Part shown: positions 6,980 to 13,208 of the stretch, piece by piece
Numbering within the stretch: position 1 is the first letter of the stretch
How the letters are laid out: the number at the start of each line of letters is the position of its first letter
Notes under the pieces: generated by a model
What the model saw: the letters and a program-made list of their open reading frames with translations, nothing else
What the model was told of the DNA's origin: nothing
The model's database searches: none
Program-made: the position numbers and the translations under genes
From: an uncultured Lachnospiraceae bacterium
GTDB lineage: Bacteria > Bacillota > Clostridia > Lachnospirales > Lachnospiraceae
Direction of reading: 5' to 3'
Assembly: GCA_902473545.1 (NCBI GenBank)
Contig: CABRSG010000025.1
Span: 1-14,137, forward strand
DNA: 14,137 bases

Positions 6980-8747
6980 ATTCCTGTCCCTCTGTCTGAC
7001 ATTTCAGACGAATGGTCACGCGTGTTCCGTTATATCTCTCACTCCACACATCCAGCCCGCATTCCTTCCCATAATACAACAGAATACGCCGGTTTACATT
7101 ATAAATTCCAAAGCCATTCTCATGATCCGAATATGGCTGGGTATTTTCCCTGATTTTCCGGCACAGATCCTCAAGAATCTCCGGCTCCATGCCGCAGCCC
7201 GTATCCTCAATGACAAAAATCAGAAATTCTCCCTGCTTCTGCCCGGTAACCGTAATTTTACCGCCCTCCTCACGGTTTTTGATTCCGTGATAGAGTGCGT
7301 TCTCCACAATCGGCTGCAAAACCATTTTGAGCATAGAATACTGGTAAACCTCTGGTTCCACACGAATTTCAAAAGTCAGCAGATCACTGTACCTCTTTTG
7401 CTGAATCGAAAGATAACTTTCCACATGTTCTATTTCCTTTTTTACCGGTATCCACTCCAGCCCTTTGCTTAAGCCTGTCTTGAAAAAGACTGCCAGCTTA
7501 TCTACCACATCAATTACCTGATCGTTTTCTTCGGAAGCAGCCAGCCATATCACCAGTTCCAGTGTATTGTAGAGAAAATGAGGATTTATCTGAGCCTGCA
7601 GTGCCTTAAGCTCTGCTTTCTGCATATTTCGCTGTTCTTCTTTGTTTTCCTCCATTAAAGCCTTGATACGCATGAGCATCTGATTATACTGACGCTGCAG
7701 AATGGAAATTTCATCATTCGTAGCAACTGCAACCGTCGCATCGAGGTCGCCCTGCTCTGCCAGAAGCATTTTGTCCTTAAGCTCGGTAATTGGCTTGGTA
7801 AGCCTTCTCGACAGATAATAGTACAGAACTCCCAGGAACAGCAGCGTGAGCAGGATTGCCGCAAAAAATACCTGACCCAACTGATAAGTAGGCGCCATCA
7901 GCTCCTGCAGGGGAGCCTGACCCACGATCACCCAGCCTGTGTTTTCAATGCTATCATATACCACAAGCCTTATGCCATTTTCCGTTTCTTCCTGATAGCT
8001 GCCATTTAAACCGGAAAATACTTCCTTCCTGAGCGGGATTGCCGGATGCTCTGCCTCCCCGTCATTATGAAACAGCTCATTTCCCTTCTTATCATATAAC
8101 GTAAAATATCCGCTTTCTCCCAGAACCTCCTGCTCATAAACAGATTTTACCGCGTTTGCATCCATCTCAATAGCAATGATCCCCATGGTCTTATTTGTAA
8201 AGGTCTGGCGTATTTTCTGCCCTATCAGAAAACAATCCCGATCCTCCCATCCCATCTCAAAACCGCTCAGAACCAGCAGTTCATTTTCATTTTCCAGAAT
8301 CATATCATAGATATATCTGCTTTTCTCACTCTTTTCAATCGGGTAAATTCCTATTTTTTCATTAAAGCATACCCCGTCGTTCCCTATGACATAGAAATTT
8401 TTAATATCATCACTTAATATATAAGAATTACGATAAAGTTTTACCATATTGATCAGGTTCATCGTCGTCTCATGGCGGCTGCCTGTATCATAAAGGAAAT
8501 CAGAAATGTCAGAGCTGTTTCCAATCTCCAGGATCTTTCCGGTCTGCTCCATGATCATCCCGGCATTCCTGCTGATCTGTTTTGCCACCATGTCAGAATA
8601 GGAGGTCGTGCTGGAAAGCATCTGTCTAAAGACACTGGAATAGCAAAACACACCCAGTCCAACAGCAATCACAAGCGAAAATGTCAGGAATATCATCATT
8701 ACTTTCCCTCTGAAACTGTCCCAGAAGTACTTCCATCTCTTCAGCAT
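6972..8747 (-). CDS. YesM/LytS-type sensor histidine kinase with extracellular Cache-like domain
   Basis: A 591-residue membrane sensor. Segment 1 (about 15-37) and segment 2 (about 291-312) flank an extracellular region of about 250 residues that resembles dCache ligand-binding domains. A HAMP linker follows (about 313-365), then the His_kinase dimerisation motif QAQINPHFLYNTLE with phosphorylated His390, and a HATPase with N-box ENALYHG (482-488), DTGCGM (515-520) and GFGIYN (545-550). It should bind a small extracellular ligand, probably the transported solute or a precursor, and phosphorylate the response regulator whose gene overlaps its 3' end. The ATG at 8747 follows AGGAAGG with rather short spacing (about 3 nt). 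The start lies only 26 nt after the ribosomal operon's terminator, so transcription begins either in the short gap or by read-through. Confidence 0.94.
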   Translation of the reverse strand: MLKRWKYFWDSFRGKVMMIFLTFSLVIAVGLGVFCYSSVFRQMLSSTTSYSDMVAKQISRNAGMIMEQTGKILEIGNSSDISDFLYDTGSRHETTMNLINMVKLYRNSYILSDDIKNFYVIGNDGVCFNEKIGIYPIEKSEKSRYIYDMILENENELLVLSGFEMGWEDRDCFLIGQKIRQTFTNKTMGIIAIEMDANAVKSVYEQEVLGESGYFTLYDKKGNELFHNDGEAEHPAIPLRKEVFSGLNGSYQEETENGIRLVVYDSIENTGWVIVGQAPLQELMAPTYQLGQVFFAAILLTLLFLGVLYYYLSRRLTKPITELKDKMLLAEQGDLDATVAVATNDEISILQRQYNQMLMRIKALMEENKEEQRNMQKAELKALQAQINPHFLYNTLELVIWLAASEENDQVIDVVDKLAVFFKTGLSKGLEWIPVKKEIEHVESYLSIQQKRYSDLLTFEIRVEPEVYQYSMLKMVLQPIVENALYHGIKNREEGGKITVTGQKQGEFLIFVIEDTGCGMEPEILEDLCRKIRENTQPYSDHENGFGIYNVNRRILLYYGKECGLDVWSERYNGTRVTIRLKCQTEGQEYV

Positions 8748-8773
8748 GCCCTTCCTGCTCCTTATCTCTATGC

Positions 8774-8817
8774 AAAAAGCCTTTAAATACTGAGTCTATC
8801 AACATTTAAAGGCCTTT
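8774..8817 (-). terminator. Intrinsic terminator of the rpsF-ssb-rpsR operon
   Basis: About 28 nt after the rpsR stop the minus strand forms a perfect 10-bp stem GCCTTTAAAT/ATTTAAAGGC, extendable at its base by AAAG with the following T residues. The loop is about 15 nt and TTTTT follows. Position, stem and T-run all fit a rho-independent terminator. Confidence 0.8.
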
Positions 8818-8843
8818 ATATATCATTCCTGATTCAAATACAA
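8815..8843 (-). promoter_or_regulatory. Possible promoter for the sensor kinase operon
   Basis: On the minus strand TTGTAT (8838-8843) and TATAAA (8815-8820) are separated by 17 nt, between the rpsR stop and the terminator stem. If used, transcription would begin in the 5' arm of the terminator and disarm it, giving the kinase operon its own start. The region is AT-rich, so chance matches are likely. Confidence 0.3.
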
Positions 8844-8844
8844 A

Positions 8845-9108
8845 TTAATCCTGTACATACGGCATGATCGCCAGATGTCTTGCACGCTTGATCGCTACAG
8901 TGAGTGCTCTCTGGTGTTTTGCACATGTGCCAGTGATTCTTCTCGGGAGAATCTTTCCTCTCTCAGAAACATATTTCTTTAATTTTGCAACGTCCTTGTA
9001 ATCAATTTCGTTGTTCTCTTTGCCGCAGAATACGCAGACTTTCTTTCTTCTGCGTCCGCCTCTTCTCTTCATCGGAGAATCTGCTCTATCGCCTTTTGTA
9101 TAAGCCAT
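8845..9108 (-). CDS. rpsR: 30S ribosomal protein S18, zinc-binding form
   Basis: An 87-residue S18 of normal length, with the conserved ILPRRITGTCAKHQRAL near 53-69 and a basic N-terminus. Cys25 and Cys28 (CVFC) with Cys62 and His65 (CAKH) make a CxxC...CxxH set, marking it as the zinc-containing (C+) type; many bacteria carry versions without these cysteines. S18 pairs with S6 on the platform of the small subunit, and S6 is encoded two genes upstream. It is last in the rpsF-ssb-rpsR operon, 36 nt after ssb. Its ribosome site AAGGAGG is strong but is partly covered by a small hairpin (9121-9139). Confidence 0.98.
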   Translation of the reverse strand: MAYTKGDRADSPMKRRGGRRRKKVCVFCGKENNEIDYKDVAKLKKYVSERGKILPRRITGTCAKHQRALTVAIKRARHLAIMPYVQD

Positions 9109-9120
9109 GATCTTTTCCCT

Positions 9121-9139
9121 CCTTAAATAATAATTAAGG
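9121..9139 (-). promoter_or_regulatory. Small hairpin covering the rpsR Shine-Dalgarno sequence
   Basis: On the minus strand CCTTAA pairs with TTAAGG across a 7-nt loop in the ssb-rpsR gap, and the 3' arm includes the first bases of the AAGGAGG ribosome site. Six mostly A-U pairs make it weak. It could reduce free rpsR translation and couple it to ssb, or be incidental. Confidence 0.3.
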
Positions 9140-9144
9140 GTGCT

Positions 9145-9612
9145 CTAGTTAAACGGAAGCTCCTCATCGATACCGTCCGGTATGTTCATGAAGCCGTCGC
9201 CAGATGCTGCGCTCGGAGCCGGTCTGCTCGGGGCAGGAGCGGTACGCTGATAGCTCTGGTATCCGCCGTCGGACGCTCCCTGGGAAGCGTTCTTGCTCTC
9301 TGCAAACTCCTGATCCTCCACAACAACATCTGTCGTATATACTTTTACACCATCTTTATTCGTGTAGCTCCCGGTCTGGATACGTCCGGTAACTACCACC
9401 TTCAGGCCCTGACGGAAATACTTCTCTGCGAACTCGGCGCTTCTTCCAAATGCAACGCATCCGATAAAGTCTGCTGTCTGATCGCTTCCCTCTCTGCGGA
9501 ATCTGCGGTCTACTGCCAGTGTATATCTGGCAACTGCAGTTGCATTCTCGCCTGCGGAATAACGTACTTCCGGATCTCTTGTCAGGCGGCCCATTAAAAT
9601 AACTTTATTCAT
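9145..9612 (-). CDS. ssb: Single-stranded DNA-binding protein
   Basis: A 155-residue SSB. The OB fold opens with MNKVILMGRLTRDPEVRY and includes VARYTLAVDRRF, FIGCVAFGRSAEFAEKYF and VVVTGRIQTGSYTNKDG, all typical. A flexible linker rich in Ser, Pro, Gly and Gln (about 112-140) leads to the acidic C-terminal tip DEELPFN, the conserved docking site for replication and repair proteins. It coats single-stranded DNA as a tetramer. It lies 19 nt after rpsF with an AGGAG site, in the classic Firmicutes order between rpsF and rpsR. Nothing unusual is visible. Confidence 0.98.
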   Translation of the reverse strand: MNKVILMGRLTRDPEVRYSAGENATAVARYTLAVDRRFRREGSDQTADFIGCVAFGRSAEFAEKYFRQGLKVVVTGRIQTGSYTNKDGVKVYTTDVVVEDQEFAESKNASQGASDGGYQSYQRTAPAPSRPAPSAASGDGFMNIPDGIDEELPFN

Positions 9613-9631
9613 TCTGATCTCCTCTTATTAT

Positions 9632-9919
9632 CTATGCGTCCTGTCTAACACACAAATATCTGAGAACATTTTCCATGATACGAACATGTCTTTCGAGCTC
9701 TGCCGGGCAGTCTGCATCTGCTTCAAACTGAATGAAGTAGTAGTACCCTTCGCTCATCTTCTGAATTTCGTATGCAAGTTTTTTCTTGCCCCACTCATCC
9801 ACATTCGTGATGGTTCCGTTGTAACGGGTAATGTATTCTTTTACCTTCTCAACGGTAGCAGTTCTTGCGTCGTCCTCAATCTTTGCGTTGACAACAACGG
9901 CTAATTCATACTTGTTCAT
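9632..9919 (-). CDS. rpsF: 30S ribosomal protein S6
   Basis: A 95-residue S6 with the expected start MNKYELAVVVNAKIED, the middle WGKKKLAYEIQKMSEGYYYFIQFEAD and the end ERHVRIMENVLRYLCVR. It binds S18 and the central domain of 16S rRNA. It is the first gene of the rpsF-ssb-rpsR operon, behind the promoter at 9995-10023, with a leader of about 70 nt and a strong AAGGAGGTG ribosome site. Many bacteria autoregulate this operon through an S6:S18-binding leader containing an exposed CCG; I do not find a CCG in this leader. Confidence 0.98.
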   Translation of the reverse strand: MNKYELAVVVNAKIEDDARTATVEKVKEYITRYNGTITNVDEWGKKKLAYEIQKMSEGYYYFIQFEADADCPAELERHVRIMENVLRYLCVRQDA

Positions 9920-9994
9920 GCGTTTTGCACCTCCTTATGGACTCTGGCCCCTATCTTATGCAGGAGCAAGGAATTAAATATATCACGAAACCAT

Positions 9995-10023
9995 ATTTTA
10001 GCATACCGTTCGCGGTTTTTCAA
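9995..10023 (-). promoter_or_regulatory. Sigma-A promoter of the rpsF-ssb-rpsR operon
   Basis: On the minus strand TTGAAA (10018-10023) and TAAAAT (9995-10000) are separated by exactly 17 nt, with an extended -10 TG one base before the -10. This is a strong vegetative promoter, about 75 nt before the rpsF start. The -35 box contains the TGA stop of the DUF951 gene, so no upstream terminator fits between them. Confidence 0.75.
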
Positions 10024-10211
10024 GCTTTTTTCCGCAATTCCCGCGTATTTTTTTCAACAAGCCTGCGGGGAACCATGATCTGATGCCCGCACCCTTCGCA
10101 CTTCAGCCGGAAGTCCGCGCCGACCCGCAGGATCTCCCACTCGCTGCTGCCGCAGGGGTGCGGTTTTTTCAGTCTCACAATATCGCCAATCTCATAATTC
10201 AGCCGTTCCAT
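10020..10211 (-). CDS. DUF951 (YyzM-like) small protein
   Basis: A 63-residue protein starting MERLNYEIGDIVRLKKPHPCG and containing GADFRLKCEGCGHQIMVPRRL, the signature of DUF951. Cys20 in HPCG and Cys38/Cys41 in CEGCGH suggest a small metal-binding or SH3-like fold. I chose ATG 10211 because AAGGAG lies 8 nt upstream and it gives the usual family length; an in-frame ATG at 10238 would add nine atypical residues. Relatives occur near rpsF in other Firmicutes, including Bacillus. The molecular function is not established. It starts 47 nt after the Sir2 gene, and its stop codon lies inside the -35 box of the rpsF promoter. Confidence 0.93.
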   Translation of the reverse strand: MERLNYEIGDIVRLKKPHPCGSSEWEILRVGADFRLKCEGCGHQIMVPRRLVEKNTRELRKKA

Positions 10212-10258
10212 GCCTGTGGCTCCTTTCCATGTCCTCACTTTTTCATGCCTGCCCCGCT

Positions 10259-10984
10259 CTAGTCAATATGAATGCTCTCAAATACCTTCCCGATACTGTC
10301 GTCGATTACCAGGTCGGCGTTTCTGTCGCGGGAGGTCGTGCTCTTGTTAATCACGACCAGCTTACTGCCGCGGAAGTAATCGATCAGTCCTGCCGCCGGA
10401 TAGACCACAAGCGACGTTCCGCCGATGATCAGCACGTCCGCCTGCGCAATATAACGAATGGATTTTGTCATCGTCTCGCTGTCCAGCCCCTCTTCGTACA
10501 GCACCACGTCCGGCTTGATGATTCCGCCGCAGGTGCAGCGCGGAACGCCGTCCGCCTCCTTGATATATTTTGCGTCATAAAATTTCCGGCACCGCTGGCA
10601 GTAATTTCGGTGTACACTGCCGTGCAGCTCCAATACCTCTTTGCTTCCCGCCATCTGGTGCAGACCGTCTATATTCTGAGTGATAACGGCGCGCACATGA
10701 CCGCTCTTCTCCCACTCCGCCAGACGGATGTGCGCCATATTCGGCTTTGCATCCAGCACCAGCATTTTCTTTTTATAGAAACGGTAAAATTCCTCTGTCC
10801 GGTTCACAAAAAATGTATGGCTGATGATCGTCTCCGGCGGATAATCATATTCCTGGTTGTATAAACCGTCTACGCTGCGGAAATCCGGTATCCCGCTCTC
10901 CGTGGATACCCCGGCGCCGCCGAAAAACACTACATTATTGCTTTCTGCAATCCACTTCTGTAAAGTCTCTCTCTTATCCTGCAT
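10259..10984 (-). CDS. NAD-dependent protein deacylase, Sir2 family
   Basis: A 241-residue sirtuin of compact bacterial size. It has GAGVSTESGIPDFRS (23-37) for NAD binding, TQNIDGLH (102-109), catalytic His121 in ELHGSVH, a zinc site Cys129-x2-Cys132 with Cys150-x-Cys152 (the C-x-C spacing is common in this branch), KPDVVLYEE (158-166) and GTSLVVYPAAG (189-199). It removes acyl groups from lysine using NAD in the cytoplasm. I chose ATG 10984 because AGGGGG lies about 7 nt upstream and homology begins there; the frame stays open to 11176, but that extension is low-complexity and comes from the tandem repeat and the sortase 3' end. It follows the sortase by 118 nt. Protein targets are unknown. 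Confidence 0.96.
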   Translation of the reverse strand: MQDKRETLQKWIAESNNVVFFGGAGVSTESGIPDFRSVDGLYNQEYDYPPETIISHTFFVNRTEEFYRFYKKKMLVLDAKPNMAHIRLAEWEKSGHVRAVITQNIDGLHQMAGSKEVLELHGSVHRNYCQRCRKFYDAKYIKEADGVPRCTCGGIIKPDVVLYEEGLDSETMTKSIRYIAQADVLIIGGTSLVVYPAAGLIDYFRGSKLVVINKSTTSRDRNADLVIDDSIGKVFESIHID

Positions 10985-11037
10985 GATAAATCCCCCTCTC
11001 CTTTTCCCGTCTGTCCTCTTCTTGTTTTTTCTGCTGT

Positions 11038-11102
11038 CTTCCGCCCTGTCCGCAACAGCATTTTTTCTGCCTTCTGCCCCGTCCGCAGCAGCATTTTTCT
11101 GT
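11038..11102 (-). repeat. Intergenic 33-bp tandem duplication
   Basis: Two adjacent copies (11038-11070 of 33 nt and 11071-11102 of 32 nt) share nearly every base, around a core reading TGCTGYTGCGGACRGGGC on the minus strand. They differ by a few substitutions and one missing A, and a partial third copy of the A-rich edge follows toward 11025. The array starts right after the sortase stop and lies in the 118-nt gap before Sir2. It forms no obvious hairpin and has no ribosome site, so a replication-slippage duplication is the simplest reading. Confidence 0.8.
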
Positions 11103-12017
11103 TTATTCCTCCGTCTCTTCGTAGCCGTCCGCCTTCGGCACCGACTGATAGGTGCGCACACGCTTGCCCTGCACAATGAACCGCGTCTCGCTGTCGCCGG
11201 TACAGGTGGAAAGCGTCACGACAGTATCGCCGTATTTTACATCCACGCCGGTGTCCACATACGACTGTGATTTCGCGAGATTTACAAAATCCATAAAATC
11301 CGCTTCTCCCGCAAACACCATTTTGTAGCAGTCACTGTACGCGCCGACCACGCCGCATGCAAAGATCTCATATTTATAGATCTTATCCGGCGTATAAATC
11401 CAGAAATACGGGCTCTTGTCGTAGGTTTCCTGCTCCCCGTACTGCTTCAGCGTTCCAAACATCGACCCATTTTTCATGTTGTGCCCGTAAACAATACTGT
11501 TTCTGTTATAAAAATTCGGATTATTCGCATAGTCCAAAAAAATGGAACCGGCAAAGTTTTCCTGTCCGCGGAAGGTCCGGTGCAGATAATACTCGTTATC
11601 CTCTCCCTGCACGATCGGATAGGTGATATCCAGAGCTTCCATTTCCAACCAGCCGACAATATCGTCATTGATAGCAAGCAGGCTGTCAAAATCTATCGGA
11701 TTTTCCATCTCCTGCAGCTTCTTTCTCCCCGCCGCGGCATCCTCCGTCAGAATATCGTCCGCCTGCTCGTCAGCCCCCATCGTCTCGTTTTCCACCATGT
11801 TCTCCTCGTCAAAGCCTTCCGTTTCCTTATCCGTTTTCGCATATTCCTCCAGCGCGCTGTACTCATCCGTGCCCGCCTTGTACGCAAAATAAATCGTCAC
11901 AAGCTGGTATCCCGCATAGCAGAACACCCCCAAAGCCACAATGATCACAAGCGTGCTGATAAAATTTCCGATGCCGCCCTTTTTGCGGCGCCGTTCTCTC
12001 CTTCTGTCTCTCGCCAT
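11103..12017 (-). CDS. srtB: Class B sortase
   Basis: A 304-residue membrane-anchored transpeptidase. A very basic N-terminus (RDRRRERRRKK) precedes one membrane segment (about 18-42), then an acidic linker of some 60 residues rich in Glu and Asp (about 50-108), then the sortase fold. Catalytic residues are His179 in VYGHNMKNGSMFG, Cys272 in TLSTCTGD and Arg279 in ETRFIVQGKR; the TLSTC/RF spacing and the NxxVGWL-type start of the domain are class B features. Sortases cut a C-terminal sorting signal and attach the protein to the wall or a pilus on the outer face of the membrane. It begins 6 nt after the VanS-like kinase stop, so it is probably in that operon. No LPXTG- or NPQTN-type substrate gene is visible in the window. 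The acidic linker is longer than usual in my judgement. Confidence 0.94.
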   Translation of the reverse strand: MARDRRRERRRKKGGIGNFISTLVIIVALGVFCYAGYQLVTIYFAYKAGTDEYSALEEYAKTDKETEGFDEENMVENETMGADEQADDILTEDAAAGRKKLQEMENPIDFDSLLAINDDIVGWLEMEALDITYPIVQGEDNEYYLHRTFRGQENFAGSIFLDYANNPNFYNRNSIVYGHNMKNGSMFGTLKQYGEQETYDKSPYFWIYTPDKIYKYEIFACGVVGAYSDCYKMVFAGEADFMDFVNLAKSQSYVDTGVDVKYGDTVVTLSTCTGDSETRFIVQGKRVRTYQSVPKADGYEETEE

Positions 12018-12023
12018 AATAGC

Positions 12024-13208
12024 CTACACCTGCCTTCCTGTATGAACCACAACCTCATCCCGGTGTTTTGCTGCGCGCCCTCTTTTTAGATGGGTTTCCG
12101 GCACAAACGCCGGCAGACTCACCGTGAATGTCGTATAATATCGGTCGCTTGCCGCCGCGATTTTTCCGCCATGCAGCTCCACGATCTGCTTTGCAATCGA
12201 GAGTCCCAGCCCGGAACCTCCCGTCTGGCTGCTGCGCGCATTATCCACACGGTAAAATTTTTCAAAAATCGCCTTCAGTTTCTGTTCCGGAATCTGATGC
12301 CCTTTATTTGTAAAGGTAATGACGATATCATTTTCTCTCCTGCGCGCCTCGATCGCGATCTCCGTATCGCTGTAGCTGTACGCGATCGCATTGCGCAGAA
12401 GATTTTCAAACACACGCGCAAGCTTGTCCGGATCGCCGTCCACGATCAGCTTTTCGTCCGCATCCACCCGGCAGGTCATATATTTTTCTGCCAATATGCC
12501 ATAGCTCTCGTCGGCAAGCTGTTCCAGCATCACCGAAAGATCGAGCTGCACCTTTTCCAGCACAATGTCCTGCAGATTAAACCGCGTGATCTCAAAAAAT
12601 TCATTAATCAGCTCGCCCAGCCGGTTCGCTTTCTCCAGCGAAATATGGATATATTTCTGCCGATCCTCCTCCGGCATGTTTTTCTGCCCGTCCAGCATCG
12701 TCAGATAAGCAATGATAGAGGTGAGCGGCGTTTTCAGATCGTGCGCAAGGTAAACCACCAGATCATTCTTTTTCTGCTCGCTCTCAATCCGCGCCCGCTC
12801 CTTTCGTTTCAGCGTCATTTTCAGCCCTGTCAGCTTGTCAGAGATCGGCTGCATCACCGGCTCCTCGTTGTCCTCGCGGACATCGTCGATCGCCTTCTCC
12901 ACGCGGCTGAGATAGCCAAGAATTCCCTTGATCGCCAGATTGTAAAAAATCAGGAACAGCAGGATGAAGCCGATCGCAAGGAACAGAAATTTATTGTCCA
13001 TGAAAATCTTTCCGTAAAGATGATCCGCTGTGTTCCAGTCCAGATGAAGCTTTGAGAAAAACCACATCATCAGATCCGTGAAGAAATCCTGAAAGATTCC
13101 GTCAATCAAAAAGCGGACAATCCCATAGCCCACCACCAGCGTCAGTGCTGCCACCAGGCTGGTGCGGATGAGAATTGTCCTCTTTAGTTTTTTATAGCTA
13201 TTTTTCAA
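12024..13208 (-). CDS. VanS-like sensor histidine kinase
   Basis: A 394-residue membrane kinase. Two membrane segments (about 12-34 and 74-95) enclose a short outer loop of about 40 residues. Then come a HAMP-like linker, the H-box LAHDLKTPLTSIIAYL with His156, an N-box LLRNAIAYS, and the ATP lid GGSGLGLSIAKQIVELHGG. The architecture and motifs match the VanS branch of OmpR-coupled kinases. The start codon is TTG at 13208, inside the regulator gene (11-nt overlap), which indicates translational coupling. The C-terminal tail after SLPAFVPETHLKRG is basic and extends beyond the ATPase domain. The small outer domain fits sensing of an envelope or membrane-associated signal. Neighbours give no vanH, vanA or vanX homologue, so a resistance role is not supported; control of the adjacent sortase is a reasonable inference. 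Confidence 0.9.
   Translation of the reverse strand: MKNSYKKLKRTILIRTSLVAALTLVVGYGIVRFLIDGIFQDFFTDLMMWFFSKLHLDWNTADHLYGKIFMDNKFLFLAIGFILLFLIFYNLAIKGILGYLSRVEKAIDDVREDNEEPVMQPISDKLTGLKMTLKRKERARIESEQKKNDLVVYLAHDLKTPLTSIIAYLTMLDGQKNMPEEDRQKYIHISLEKANRLGELINEFFEITRFNLQDIVLEKVQLDLSVMLEQLADESYGILAEKYMTCRVDADEKLIVDGDPDKLARVFENLLRNAIAYSYSDTEIAIEARRRENDIVITFTNKGHQIPEQKLKAIFEKFYRVDNARSSQTGGSGLGLSIAKQIVELHGGKIAAASDRYYTTFTVSLPAFVPETHLKRGRAAKHRDEVVVHTGRQV

Noticed and set aside
11038..11102. CRISPR-like array
   Set aside because: The two copies are directly adjacent with no spacers between them, and no cas genes are nearby; it is a tandem duplication.
10985..11176. 64-residue N-terminal extension of the Sir2 protein
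   Set aside because: It overlaps the sortase 3' end, is low-complexity and has no family similarity; a strong ribosome site lies before ATG 10984 where sirtuin homology starts.
12090..13055. Long plus-strand open frame of 321 codons opposite the VanS-like kinase
   Set aside because: The minus strand encodes all kinase motifs in order; the plus frame is rich in Arg, His and Leu with no domain and no ribosome site.
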